Shown: in pieces, positions 8,978 to 19,026 of the stretch
Layout: every line of letters begins with the position of its first letter
Numbering within the stretch: position 1 is the first letter of the stretch
Assembly: GCF_009859475.1 (NCBI RefSeq)
Contig: NZ_CP044549.1
Coordinates: 5,518,001 to 5,582,000, forward strand
DNA: 64,000 nt
Direction of reading: 5' to 3'
Source of the DNA: Hydrogenophaga sp. BPS33
Lineage (GTDB): Bacteria > Pseudomonadota > Gammaproteobacteria > Burkholderiales > Burkholderiaceae_C
Position numbers and translations under genes: made by a program
Notes under the pieces: model-generated
Database searches by the model: none
The model's input: the letters and a program-made list of their open reading frames with translations, nothing else
What the model was told of the DNA's origin: nothing

Positions 8978-10717
8978 TCAAGTCAGTGTGGGTACCGTGG
9001 AGTCAGGATCCTCGAGCGGAACACCTGGCGACAGATGCTGGACCACCTTGCGAGGGTCCGCCACCAGCTGGTCCAGCGCGCGGTGCAAGTGCTGCAGCAG
9101 TTGTGCATCGCCAACCGCCTCTTCGCTCGCCATGGGCAGCACCGATGACACGAGGCGGAATCGCAAGTCGATATCGCCGGGCAGCGAAGGCGAGCGCTCC
9201 AGGCCCTTGGCCACGATGTGCTGGGCCACCATGCGGATGTCTTCCGGCCCCTCGACGAGCACGGCGAAACGGGTGTCGGCGATGCGGCAGACCGTGTCCA
9301 CGTCGCGCAGCACCTTCGACAGGCGCGACGCCGCCACCACCAGCGCGCGGTCGCCCGTTTCGCGCCCTTCCCGCTCGACGATCTCTCGGTGGTTGGCCAA
9401 CTCCACCAGGACCAGGCCACATCGGTGTCCATAGCGACGCGAGCGCCTCAGGGCGTGGCGCAGGCGCAGGATGAGCACCGGCGTCAGCGCCAGGCCGGTC
9501 AAGGGGTCCGTGCTTTCTATGGCACGCAGTCGGGTGCGGTTCTCGTTAAAGTCCTTGGCACGCCGGTGCAGGATGTAGAGCAGCAGCGGGATCTCGATCG
9601 CCGAGCCGATCACCAGCGCATATTGCGTGGCCCAGCCATCGGGCAACACCCCAGCGCTGCGCAACGCCGGGAATGGGTAGGCCAGGTGCACAGGCAGAAA
9701 GCCCAGGGCCAGCCAGCCCGCATAGGTTTCACCACGGCGCCAGGCCCACACGCACAGCGCGAAACTGAGCAGCACCGAGAACAGGCCGTAGAGGCTGAGC
9801 ACGATGTAAGCCGGCGTGCCCAGCCAACACAGATACACGATCGGGTACAGCAGGCCGAACACCGCCCAGCCCAGTGCGAAGCGGTCCACCACCCGGTCGT
9901 AGCGCGCGATCGCACAGGCTTCGCGCACGAACCAGATGCCCGAGGCGGTCAACCAAAGCATGAACACCGCTGGCGCGGCATCGTTCCACCAGGCCCAGTC
10001 GCGCCAGAAGAACAACCCGCCCACGCCGGTGAACGCGGCCTGGAAGCCGAGCATGCAGGCCACGTAGCAACAGTAGGCGACAAAGGCCCGATCGCCGTAG
10101 AGCCGCACGTGCACCCAGCCCAGGAACAACACCAGCAGACCGAATCCCAGGTAACCGCCGACCATGAGGAAGGTCCAGGAGCGGACCTCCTGCAGGCGCT
10201 GCTCGGTCAGCAACACCAGACGCGGACTCAAGGGCGCAGGCGCATTCTCCAGCCGCAGCCAGACCGGCCCCAAAGCCTGTGCATCGAGGGAGAACAAAGG
10301 GGTCTGATCGGGGTGGCTCCACTGCGCCACGGGCAGGTGATCACCCGCGCGCTGCGCCGTCCAGGCGCCATCGGCCCCAAGGGTGTACAGGGTGGCGACG
10401 TCGGTGAACGCCGCGGCACTGAGCATCAGAAACCAGCGCTGGGCGCGGTCCAACGCGGGCAACTCCAGACGCATCCAGAGCGCACCTGGGCCCAGATCGA
10501 AACTGCGGTAACGCTCCAGCGGTGTGAACGAATCGGCGGCGCGGGCCACAACCTCATCGATCCGCGCCTTGCCGCTCACATCCACCCACACCTGGGCTTG
10601 CAGGGTGACGTCGGTCTCGCTCGCAGAGGCCGCGAAGACTTGGCCAGTTGCGCAGGCCAACCACCCGCACAACAACAGGCCGACCCAACCGGTTTTCCAA
10701 CGAAGCAGTCGAACCAT
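8978..10717 (-). CDS. 7TMR-DISM membrane receptor with degenerate GGDEF domain
   Basis: 579 residues. A signal peptide (about 1-29, ending VFAA) leads into a periplasmic 7TMR-DISMED2-type sensor domain (about 35-170, with DLGPGALWMRLELP). Seven membrane helices follow (about 180-385), then a C-terminal GGDEF-fold domain from about residue 405 (ESTDPLTGLALTPVLILRLRH). The active-site loop reads ADTRF near residue 480 instead of GG(D/E)EF, and no RxxD inhibitory site is visible just upstream. Diguanylate cyclase activity is therefore unlikely; it may be a signal-transducing or regulatory partner. It is transcribed away from groES. Confidence 0.88.
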   Translation of the reverse strand: MVRLLRWKTGWVGLLLCGWLACATGQVFAASASETDVTLQAQVWVDVSGKARIDEVVARAADSFTPLERYRSFDLGPGALWMRLELPALDRAQRWFLMLSAAAFTDVATLYTLGADGAWTAQRAGDHLPVAQWSHPDQTPLFSLDAQALGPVWLRLENAPAPLSPRLVLLTEQRLQEVRSWTFLMVGGYLGFGLLVLFLGWVHVRLYGDRAFVAYCCYVACMLGFQAAFTGVGGLFFWRDWAWWNDAAPAVFMLWLTASGIWFVREACAIARYDRVVDRFALGWAVFGLLYPIVYLCWLGTPAYIVLSLYGLFSVLLSFALCVWAWRRGETYAGWLALGFLPVHLAYPFPALRSAGVLPDGWATQYALVIGSAIEIPLLLYILHRRAKDFNENRTRLRAIESTDPLTGLALTPVLILRLRHALRRSRRYGHRCGLVLVELANHREIVEREGRETGDRALVVAASRLSKVLRDVDTVCRIADTRFAVLVEGPEDIRMVAQHIVAKGLERSPSLPGDIDLRFRLVSSVLPMASEEAVGDAQLLQHLHRALDQLVADPRKVVQHLSPGVPLEDPDSTVPTLT

Positions 10718-10960
10718 ATCCAGTGACAGGGTTGGGGTGAAGGAAGTGCCCGCTCGCCGGGCTTAGGACGCGGACCTCGCGGTCGCCGACACGGGGTACA
10801 GCCAAGTACCCTGGGGCGGTATTCTAAAAGGCGACATCGACGCGGTTCAGGCCTGCGCGCGTCGCCGTGGGCTGGCCTTCTCGCGCGCAGCATCGCGCAG
10901 GCGCAAGCGCATGAAATCGGCCGTCACCTCGGAAGCCGGAGAAATAAAAGGACCTTTGGC

Positions 10961-10989
10961 TTGAAAACGGCCTAAGCCACCCTTATGAT
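10961..10989 (+). promoter_or_regulatory. groESL promoter
   Basis: TTGAAA at 10961-10966 and TATGAT at 10984-10989 are separated by exactly 17 bases, an excellent sigma-70 promoter. The upstream C making cttgaaa, and the ccaccctta ahead of the -10, also resemble a sigma-32 heat-shock promoter, so both factors may use overlapping sites. The -10 abuts the CIRCE operator, consistent with repression by HrcA. Confidence 0.8.
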
Positions 10990-11015
10990 TAGCACTCGCT
11001 GGGGTCGAGTGCTAA
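10989..11015. promoter_or_regulatory. CIRCE operator (HrcA binding site)
   Basis: Perfect consensus inverted repeat TTAGCACTC (10989-10997), nine-base spacer, GAGTGCTAA (11007-11015). CIRCE is the operator of the HrcA repressor, which shuts off groESL in the absence of protein-folding stress. Its overlap with the transcription start region is the classic arrangement. The hrcA gene itself is not in this window. Confidence 0.97.
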
Positions 11016-11107
11016 CACACGATTCCAAGTCGATCAGCGGTATGCGCCCTGCTCAGGGACACCCACCGTGCTGAACAACCCCATCCGTTTCATATCCAGG
11101 AGATGCA

Positions 11108-11401
11108 ATGAACCTTCGTCCTCTCGCCGATCGCGTGATCGTCAAGCGCATTGACAGCGAAACCAAGACCGCCTCCGGCATCGTCATCCCCGACGCCGCT
11201 GCCGAAAAACCCGACCAGGGCGAAGTCCTGGCGGTTGGCCCCGGCAAGAAAAACGACAAGGGCGAACTGTCCGCCATGAACGTCAAGGTCGGTGACCGCG
11301 TGCTGTTCGGCAAGTACAGCGGCCAGACCGTCAAGGTCGCTGGCGATGAGCTGCTGGTCATGAAGGAAGACGACCTGTTCGCGGTGGTTGAGTCCAAGTG
11401 A
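11108..11401 (+). CDS. groES: Co-chaperonin GroES
   Basis: 97 residues: [20 protein letters not shown] at the start, the mobile-loop region [20 protein letters not shown], and the C-terminal [16 protein letters not shown] ending. It forms the heptameric lid on GroEL. Length and sequence are typical. A good ribosome site (aggag) lies upstream. It is the first gene of the HrcA-controlled groESL operon, with groEL 84 bp downstream across a strong hairpin. Confidence 0.99.
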   Translation: MNLRPLADRVIVKRIDSETKTASGIVIPDAAAEKPDQGEVLAVGPGKKNDKGELSAMNVKVGDRVLFGKYSGQTVKVAGDELLVMKEDDLFAVVESK

Positions 11402-11406
11402 TTTGC

Positions 11407-11450
11407 GGGACAGACCGGTCAACGCGCAAAGCGCATGACCGCTCTGTCCC
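11407..11450 (+). other. Strong hairpin between groES and groEL
   Basis: gggacagaccggtca (11407-11421) pairs with tgaccgctctgtccc (11436-11450) with a single mismatch, and the interior adds a gcgc-aaa-gcgc stem. A run of eight T follows at 11464-11471, about 13 bases after the stem, just before the groEL ribosome site. Its place in a dicistronic message suggests an RNA-processing, stability or attenuation element that sets the GroES:GroEL ratio. No protein is encoded here. Confidence 0.75.
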
Positions 11451-11461
11451 CAACTGATTAA

Positions 11462-13135
<1,674 letters not shown>

Positions 13136-13148
13136 GCTCTCCTTGCCT

Positions 13149-13226
13149 GAGGGCGCAGGGCGGCGTTGCAGCCGCTTGCCGTGGCGATGCCACTGTCTGC
13201 GCGGCTGCGCCTTGCCCTGCACCCTC
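13149..13226. repeat. Imperfect inverted repeat downstream of groEL
   Basis: About 27 bases at 13149-13175 (gagggcgcagggcggcg and on to gccgc) are nearly the reverse complement of 13201-13226 (gcggctgcgcc to accctc), separated by about 25 bases. It lies between the groEL stop and the terminator. It could be an mRNA 3'-end stabiliser or an extragenic palindromic repeat. Confidence 0.6.
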
Positions 13227-13265
13227 ATGCTGCGTCGTAGAAGCATTTCTTCGCTCCTACGAAAG

Positions 13266-13313
13266 CCCAAAAACAAAAACCCCGCGATCGCTCGCGGGGT
13301 TTTTGTTTTTGGG
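13266..13313. terminator. Bidirectional terminator between groEL and tal
   Basis: A perfect 22-bp stem (13266-13287 pairing with 13292-13313, loop tcgc) with A-runs on the left and T-runs on the right inside the stem. It lies between the convergent groEL and transaldolase genes, 10 bp from the tal stop, and would terminate transcripts from both directions. Confidence 0.95.
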
Positions 13314-13323
13314 CGTTGTGCGC

Positions 13324-14265
13324 CTATTTCATCAGCGCTTCGAGTTTGATGGTGTCGGCCACAAAGGCGCGAATGCCCTCGGCCAACTTCTCGGTGGCCA
13401 TCGCATCTTCGTTGAGCGCGAAGCGGAAGCTGGCTTCGTCGTGCGTGACGAACGGGATGTCCAGTGCCTTTGCGGCTGCCGGGTCGAGCGCTCGCACCAG
13501 CGGCGCTTCGCTGGCCGCCAACTGGGCCAGCAAATCCGGGCTGATGGTCAGCAGATCGCAACCCGCCAGCGCGGTGATCTGGCCCACGTTGCGAAAGCTC
13601 GCACCCATCACCTCGGTGGCGATGCCGTGCTTCTTGTAGAACTCGTAGATGCTGCGCACCGAGCGCACGCCCGGGTCGTTGGCGCCGGCCATGGCGGTCT
13701 CGTCCCATGTGGCACCTGCGCTCTTCTTGTACCAGTCATAGATGCGACCCACAAAGGGCGAGATCAGCTGCACCTTGGCCTGGCCGCAAGCCACCGCCTG
13801 CGCAAACGAGAACAGCAGCGTGAGGTTGGTATGGATGCCTTCGCGCTCCAGTTTGGCCGCGGCCTGAATGCCCTCCCAGGTGGAGGCGATCTTGATCAGA
13901 ACGCGGTCCACGTGCACGCCCTGCCCTTGGTACAGCTCGACGATGCGGCGCGCACGCGTCACGGTGGCCTCGGTGTCGAAGCTCAATCGGGCGTCTACCT
14001 CGGTGGAGACGCGGCCCGGGATGAGTTTGAGAATTTCACAGCCGAAACTCACCAACAGCCGGTTCATCACCTCGTCCAGGCCTTGCGCTGCGTGCTGGGC
14101 CACCGCGTCTTTCAACAGATGCGCGTATTCGGGCTTTTGCACGGCCTTGAGGATCAGCGAGGGATTCGTCGTGGCGTCTTGCGGGGCGTAGGCCGCGATC
14201 TGGTTGAAGTCACCCGTGTCGGCCACGACCGTGGTATGCAGTTTGAGAGCGTCGAGTTGGTTCAT
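13324..14265 (-). CDS. tal: Transaldolase
   Basis: 313 residues from the ATG at 14265 ([20 protein letters not shown]), the usual TalB start. Conserved parts: DATTNPSL near the N-terminus, the Schiff-base lysine in [23 protein letters not shown], and [13 protein letters not shown]. Transaldolase moves a dihydroxyacetone unit between sedoheptulose 7-phosphate and glyceraldehyde 3-phosphate in the pentose phosphate pathway. The gene is divergent from hexR with 76 bp between the starts. That arrangement suggests HexR controls it together with central sugar metabolism. Confidence 0.97.
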   Translation of the reverse strand: MNQLDALKLHTTVVADTGDFNQIAAYAPQDATTNPSLILKAVQKPEYAHLLKDAVAQHAAQGLDEVMNRLLVSFGCEILKLIPGRVSTEVDARLSFDTEATVTRARRIVELYQGQGVHVDRVLIKIASTWEGIQAAAKLEREGIHTNLTLLFSFAQAVACGQAKVQLISPFVGRIYDWYKKSAGATWDETAMAGANDPGVRSVRSIYEFYKKHGIATEVMGASFRNVGQITALAGCDLLTISPDLLAQLAASEAPLVRALDPAAAKALDIPFVTHDEASFRFALNEDAMATEKLAEGIRAFVADTIKLEALMK

Positions 14266-14286
14266 AGGCGGATTATCGGCCAGGGG

Positions 14287-14305
14287 ACGTAATAAAATTT
14301 CGTTC
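14287..14305. promoter_or_regulatory. Candidate HexR box between tal and hexR
   Basis: acgtaataaaatttcgttc in the 76-bp tal-hexR gap resembles the AT-rich palindromic HexR site of proteobacteria (TGTARTxxxAYTACA-like). It is the only AT-rich dyad in the gap and is placed to act on both divergent genes. The match is imperfect on its right half. Confidence 0.4.
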
Positions 14306-14341
14306 CTCCGAAGCCTGTATGTAACCAGGGACCACCACACC

Positions 14342-15190
14342 ATGCTCGACCGGATCAAAGCCTCCCTGCCTTCGCTGGCGCCCGCCGAGCAACGCGTGGG
14401 CAAGCTCGTGCTGCTGGATCCGCGCACTTTTGCCAGCCTGCCCGTGACCGAACTGGCCGAGCGCGCCCACGTGAGCAAACCGACGGTGGTGCGCTTCTGC
14501 CGCAGCATGGGTTACGACGGCCTGTCGGACTTCAAGCTCAAGCTCGCAGGCACCGTGAGCGAGGGTGTTCCCTTCATCCACCGCAGCGTGGACGTGGACG
14601 ACAAGACGGGCGACGTGCTGGTCAAGGTGATCGACAACACCGTGGCCGCGTTCCTGAAGTACCGCAACGACGCGTCGAGCCACGCGGTCGAGAAGGCAGT
14701 GGATGCGCTGGTCGCCACCTACAAGAACCGAGGACGCATCGAGTTCTACGGCGCGGGCAATTCGGGCATCGTGGCGCAGGACGCGCAGCACAAGTTCTTC
14801 CGCCTGGGCATCAACGCCATTGCCTACAGCGACGGTCACATGCAGGTCATGAGCGCCTCGCTGCTCGGACCCGGCGACTGCGTGGTGATCATCTCCAACT
14901 CGGGCCGCACCCGCGACCTGATGGACGCGGCCGACATCGCACGCAAACACGGTGCCACTGTCATCGTGATCACCACCAGCGGTTCACCGCTGGCGCAGAC
15001 CGGGCACATCCACCTCTCGGCCGACCACCCCGAAGGCTACGACCGCTACAGCCCGATGACCTCGCGCCTGATGCACCTGATGGTGATCGACATCGTCGCC
15101 ACCTGTGTCGCGCTGCGCATCGGCGGCACGAAGCTGCAGCCCTTGCTCAAGGAAATGAAGAACAACCTGAAGAGCAAGCGGTACGCGTAG
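14342..15190 (+). CDS. hexR: HexR-type RpiR-family transcriptional regulator
   Basis: 282 residues from the ATG at 14342. The N-terminal HTH_6 domain (about 1-75) includes [21 protein letters not shown] as the DNA-reading helix-turn-helix. The C-terminal SIS sugar-phosphate domain (about 120-255) contains GAGNSG and [14 protein letters not shown]. HexR represses genes of sugar breakdown and releases DNA on binding 2-keto-3-deoxy-6-phosphogluconate. Divergence from transaldolase supports a role in central carbon control. Assignment to HexR rather than another RpiR member rests on overall resemblance and context. Confidence 0.85.
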   Translation: MLDRIKASLPSLAPAEQRVGKLVLLDPRTFASLPVTELAERAHVSKPTVVRFCRSMGYDGLSDFKLKLAGTVSEGVPFIHRSVDVDDKTGDVLVKVIDNTVAAFLKYRNDASSHAVEKAVDALVATYKNRGRIEFYGAGNSGIVAQDAQHKFFRLGINAIAYSDGHMQVMSASLLGPGDCVVIISNSGRTRDLMDAADIARKHGATVIVITTSGSPLAQTGHIHLSADHPEGYDRYSPMTSRLMHLMVIDIVATCVALRIGGTKLQPLLKEMKNNLKSKRYA

Positions 15191-15202
15191 CGGCGGCATA
15201 CC

Positions 15203-15829
15203 TCAGGGTGCGGGCTTGAACGACTTCAACTCGGTCAAGTTGTCGGTCCACAAACGCCCATTGCGCCAATCCTGGAACTCGGTCTTCACGTAGCGGCTGA
15301 TGGACGGTGCGTACCAGAAGGTCTGCCTCACCTGCACCACACCCTGCCAGGTGATGCCGGTTACCCAGCCTTTGGACTCTATGCGAAAGGTGTCGAACTC
15401 TCCGGCCGGCGTCTGGACCTTTTCGGTGGCCGCCACCTTGAATTCAAGATCGCCTCGGGCCTGAGATTGGTTGGTGCCAGTGCCGACGTACTTGGAGGTC
15501 CAGGCCTCGCCCACCGTCAAAGGGAATTTCAGACTCTGGATGGGAGGGTCGAAACGCGTGTTGCTGGCGGCACTGACCACCAGCCCCCACTCGCGGGTTG
15601 TCAGGCCCTCGGCAGTTCGATCCGGCCGCGCAAACTGCGATCGGATTTGCGCACCGGTGACCTCCAGAACGGTCACCACCTCTTCCACGGTGCGCTTGTC
15701 GCCCCGCATGTTGACCACATAGGTGGCCACATCGCCCACCTTGACCACGGGCCTTGCGGCTTCGTTGGCGTGCGCCCAGAAACCGAGCGGTAACCACGCC
15801 AGAGCCATCCACCACCGGTGCTTGACCAT
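15203..15829 (-). CDS. Conserved periplasmic protein of unknown function
   Basis: 208 residues. A signal peptide (about 1-21, MVKHRWWMALAWLPLGFWAHA) is followed by a soluble, beta-rich domain (VKVGDVATYVVNMRG; TRFDPPIQSLKFPLTVGEAW; FDTFRIESKGWVTG; VRQTFWYAPSISRYVKTEF). The pattern (a property measured after a default state, then conversion to a calibrated value) resembles uncharacterised secreted DUF proteins with a lipoprotein-localisation-like barrel fold, but I do not recognise a family. It converges on hexR with 12 bp between stops. Function unknown. Confidence 0.75.
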   Translation of the reverse strand: MVKHRWWMALAWLPLGFWAHANEAARPVVKVGDVATYVVNMRGDKRTVEEVVTVLEVTGAQIRSQFARPDRTAEGLTTREWGLVVSAASNTRFDPPIQSLKFPLTVGEAWTSKYVGTGTNQSQARGDLEFKVAATEKVQTPAGEFDTFRIESKGWVTGITWQGVVQVRQTFWYAPSISRYVKTEFQDWRNGRLWTDNLTELKSFKPAP

Positions 15830-15956
15830 GATGCACTCCTCATCAGGTAGGCCAGTGGCGTCACCCGACGGGGTGTCTCAAACCAGGCCTCTCCTGCTCA
15901 GAAGCGTAGGCCACCTGATTGCTCCCCACCATCTGCCAAATGGGAGAGCTTCGCGC

Positions 15957-17069
15957 TCAGATTCGCCCTTCTTCCACCGCATGGCACGCGATGCGAATGC
16001 CCTCGATATCCAACAGATGGGGCCGCTCGGCGCGACAGCGATCGTTCGCATGCGGGCAGCGGGGATTGAAGGCGCAACCACTCGGCGGGTTCAACGGATT
16101 GGGCACTTCGCCCGAGACGGGCGTGCGCGCCTTGCCGGTGTCGTGCATCTTCGGAATCGCATCGAGCAGCATGCGCGTGTACGGATGGCGCGGCCGCGCG
16201 AACAAGTGATGCTTGGGCGCCAGTTCCACCAACCGCCCCAGGTACATCACACCCACCTGATCGCTCACATGCCGCACCACGGCCAGGTTGTGGCTGATGA
16301 AGAGATACGTCAACCCGCGCTCACGCTGCAGGTCCTTCATGATGTTGAGCACCTGCGCCTGCACGCTCACATCCAGCGCCGACGTGGGTTCGTCGCACAC
16401 CAGGAACTCGGGCTGCGTGGCCAAAGCGCGCGCGATCGAAATGCGCTGGCGCTGACCGCCGGAGAACTGGTGCGGATACTTCACACGGTCCTGTGGCGAG
16501 AGCCCCACCGATCGGAGCAAGTCGTCGACACGCGCGCGCAAGGCGGCGGGGTCGGTTTCAATCTCATGCTCGCGCAAAGGCTCGGCAATGATGTCCTCGA
16601 CGCGCCAACGCGGGTTCAGGCTCGCATACGGGTCCTGGAAGATCATCTGGATGCGGCGGCGCAGCTTGCGGCCTTCGGGCCTCTTGAACGCGGCATGTGC
16701 ATCCTGCCCATCGAACTCGAAGCCCCCGCGCGTGGGTTCGTAGAGCCCCACCAGCAGCCGCGCCACGGTGCTCTTGCCACACCCCGACTCTCCCACCAGG
16801 GCCAGCGTCTGACCGCGGGGAATATCGAACGACACGCCGTCCACGGCCCGCAGCAACTGACGCGGCTTGCGTTCCAGGACCCGGTTGAGCCAGGGTGCGG
16901 ACACGTCGAAGGTCTTGGCGAGATCGGTGGCCCGCACGAGCACGGGCTGAACAGCCACTTCCGGGAGAGGGGATTCGGGCAATGTGGGCGCAGTAGGCGC
17001 GGTAGGCGCGGATTGGCGCTCGCGCGCCAGTTGTGCCTGCACGGCCTTTTCGATCATGTCGGCGCTCAT
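15957..17069 (-). CDS. Dipeptide/oligopeptide ABC transporter ATPase (DppF-like)
   Basis: 370 residues from the ATG at 17069, which overlaps the stop of the upstream ATPase gene (ATGA). Walker A is GESGCGKST, the signature is FSGGQRQR, Walker B is [12 protein letters not shown]. The C-terminal oligo_HPY extension with clustered Cys ([15 protein letters not shown]) is typical of Dpp/Opp ATPases. The N-terminal 60 residues are an unusual Ala/Pro/Thr-rich extension. It is the last gene of a seven-gene operon and pairs with the preceding ATPase to drive import through the DppB/DppC-like permeases. Confidence 0.92.
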   Translation of the reverse strand: MSADMIEKAVQAQLARERQSAPTAPTAPTLPESPLPEVAVQPVLVRATDLAKTFDVSAPWLNRVLERKPRQLLRAVDGVSFDIPRGQTLALVGESGCGKSTVARLLVGLYEPTRGGFEFDGQDAHAAFKRPEGRKLRRRIQMIFQDPYASLNPRWRVEDIIAEPLREHEIETDPAALRARVDDLLRSVGLSPQDRVKYPHQFSGGQRQRISIARALATQPEFLVCDEPTSALDVSVQAQVLNIMKDLQRERGLTYLFISHNLAVVRHVSDQVGVMYLGRLVELAPKHHLFARPRHPYTRMLLDAIPKMHDTGKARTPVSGEVPNPLNPPSGCAFNPRCPHANDRCRAERPHLLDIEGIRIACHAVEEGRI

Positions 17070-18043
17070 GGGACTACCGCCTGACCTTGGCCATGCAACC
17101 AGCAGGCCGCGCGCGTGGCGCCGGCGGGCAACAGTTCGGGGCGCTGCACATGGCAACGGTCGAACACGCGTGGGCAACGTGGGTTGTAGGCACAACCCGC
17201 GGGTATGGCATTGAGCCGTGGCATCGCGCCATCGATCTGGTGCAAACGTTCGCGGTCCTGGGCCATGTCGGGAATGCAGTCCATCAAGCCTGCGGTGTAG
17301 GGGTGAGCGGGCTGGTTGATGACCTGGTGCACCGGGCCGATCTCCGCGATGCGCCCGGCGTACATCACGGCCACGCGGTCGCAGGTTTCGGCGATCACGC
17401 CCATGTCGTGCGTGATCAGCATCACGGCCGCGCCGCGCTGTTTGCAGATGGTCTTGAGCAGCGTGATGATCTGTGCCTGGATGGAGACATCGAGCGCGGT
17501 GGTAGGTTCGTCGGCCACGATGAGCTGTGGCTCGGCCGCCAGCGCGAGCGCGATCACGACACGCTGGCGCATGCCGCCGGAGAACTGATGCGGGAAATGG
17601 TCGATGCGCTGATCCGCCGCCGGAATGCCGGTGTCCTTGAGCAGGTCGATGGCGCGCCGCCGCGCTTCGGCCTGGCTCACGGGAAGGTGCGTGGTGATGG
17701 TCTCGATGAGCTGGCGGCCCACCGAGTACAAGGGGTTGAGCGAGGTCAGAGGGTCCTGGAAGATCGCACCGATCTGGCGGCCGCGCACCTTGCGCATCTG
17801 GTCGTACGGCAAGTTGTCGATGCGTTTGCCCTGCAGCAGGATCTCACCCGAGGCCACGCGCCCCGGCGGTTCGAGCAAGCCGATGATGGACGCACCCGTG
17901 AGCGACTTGCCCGCACCCGACTCGCCCACCACGCCGAGGATCTCGCCCGGAGCAATGTCGAAAGACACGTCGTCCAGCGCGCGCAGCGTGCCGCGGCGGT
18001 TCGGAAATTCGACAACCAGGTTCTTGACTTGAAGCAGGCTCAT
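17066..18043 (-). CDS. Dipeptide/oligopeptide ABC transporter ATPase (DppD-like)
   Basis: 325 residues. Walker [10 protein letters not shown], signature FSGGMRQRV, Walker [13 protein letters not shown], followed by the oligo_HPY C-terminus with [15 protein letters not shown]. This is the first ATPase of the pair powering peptide-type uptake. It starts 2 bp after the DppC-like permease stop and ends overlapping the start of the DppF-like gene by four bases, so translation is probably coupled. Confidence 0.93.
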   Translation of the reverse strand: MSLLQVKNLVVEFPNRRGTLRALDDVSFDIAPGEILGVVGESGAGKSLTGASIIGLLEPPGRVASGEILLQGKRIDNLPYDQMRKVRGRQIGAIFQDPLTSLNPLYSVGRQLIETITTHLPVSQAEARRRAIDLLKDTGIPAADQRIDHFPHQFSGGMRQRVVIALALAAEPQLIVADEPTTALDVSIQAQIITLLKTICKQRGAAVMLITHDMGVIAETCDRVAVMYAGRIAEIGPVHQVINQPAHPYTAGLMDCIPDMAQDRERLHQIDGAMPRLNAIPAGCAYNPRCPRVFDRCHVQRPELLPAGATRAACWLHGQGQAVVP

Positions 18044-18045
18044 GT

Positions 18046-18957
18046 TCAGCGCAGTCGTGGGTTCAATGCGTCGCGCAGCCAGTCACCCAGCAGGTTCACG
18101 CTCAATGCGATCAGCACCAGCATGGCGCCCGGAAAAATGGTGATCCACCATTCGCCGGAAAACAGGTAATCGTTGCCCACGCGGATCAGCGTGCCCAGCG
18201 ACGGCGAGGTGGGCGGCGCGCCCACCCCCAGAAAGGACAAGGTGGCCTCGGTGATGATGGCCGTGGCCACCTGGATGGTGGCGAGCACCAGCACCGGCCC
18301 CATCACGTTGGGCAACACATGGCTGCGCATGATGTGCAGCGGTGCCACGCCGGTCACGCGCGCGGCCTGCACGTACTCCTTGTTGCGCTCCACCAGCGTG
18401 GAGCCGCGCACCGTGCGCGCGTACTGCACCCAGCCCGTGAGCGTGATGGAAATGATGAGCACACCAAAGGCCAGTGCTTCGTGCGCATTGGGAAACAGGG
18501 CGCGGCCCACGCCCGCGATCAGCAGCGCGACGAGGATGGCGGGAAAGGACAGCATGACGTCGCACAAGCGCATGAGAAAGCCGTCTATCCAGCCACCGAG
18601 AAAACCGGCCAGCAAACCGAACGTCACCCCGATCACCACCGACAGCAGCACCGACGCCAAGCCCACCGCGAGCGAGATGCGCGCGCCGTACATCAACGCG
18701 GAGAGAATGTCGCGGCCCTGGTCGTCGGTGCCCAGCAGGAAATTGCTCGAACCTTCAGGATGCCAGGCGGGCGGCAGGCGCGCGTTGGAGAGTTCGAGCG
18801 TGGCGAGGTCGAACGGATTGTGTGGTGCCACCCACGGCGCGAACACCGCGCAGAACACGCAAACGATGGCAATGGCCGCCGCCACGATGGCAGTGGGAGA
18901 TGAGCGAAAGCTGTGGCCGACATCGCTGTCGAGCCCTCTTTTGATGAGGCTGATCAC
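18046..18957 (-). CDS. Peptide-type ABC transporter permease (DppC-like)
   Basis: 303 residues. A cytoplasmic N-tail and first helix (IVAAAIAIVCVFCAVFAPWV) are followed by the OppC N-terminal region with LGTDDQGRDILSALMYGAR and a BPD_transp_1 domain of about five helices. An EAA-like loop (YVQAARVTGVAPLHIMRSHVLPN) contacts the ATPases. It pairs with the DppB-like permease encoded at 21899-22879. The gene lies 69 bp after the binding-protein gene in the same direction. Confidence 0.93.
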   Translation of the reverse strand: MISLIKRGLDSDVGHSFRSSPTAIVAAAIAIVCVFCAVFAPWVAPHNPFDLATLELSNARLPPAWHPEGSSNFLLGTDDQGRDILSALMYGARISLAVGLASVLLSVVIGVTFGLLAGFLGGWIDGFLMRLCDVMLSFPAILVALLIAGVGRALFPNAHEALAFGVLIISITLTGWVQYARTVRGSTLVERNKEYVQAARVTGVAPLHIMRSHVLPNVMGPVLVLATIQVATAIITEATLSFLGVGAPPTSPSLGTLIRVGNDYLFSGEWWITIFPGAMLVLIALSVNLLGDWLRDALNPRLR

Positions 18958-19026
18958 GTGGGGAACCTTGTTGTCCGCGGAGTGGCCACGAGACGCCTAG
19001 CCTCTTGGTGGCACGCCAGCATGGCC

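Larger units (their letters stand above)
10718..11107. other. Intergenic region upstream of groES
   Basis: About 390 bp between the divergent 7TM-GGDEF gene and groES. The right half holds the groE promoter (10961-10989) and the CIRCE operator (10989-11015), leaving a leader of roughly 100 bases before groES. The left half (10740-10950) holds no gene I can support. Confidence 0.75.

Noticed and set aside
8978..9560. Active diguanylate cyclase
   Set aside because: The GG(D/E)EF motif is replaced by ADTRF, so catalytic activity cannot be claimed.
10847..10927. Possible 26-residue minus-strand peptide (MTADFMRLRLRDAAREKASP...)
   Set aside because: Codon pattern is plausible, but it is very short, starts with GTG and has no ribosome site; insufficient to call a gene, though it may be a gene remnant.
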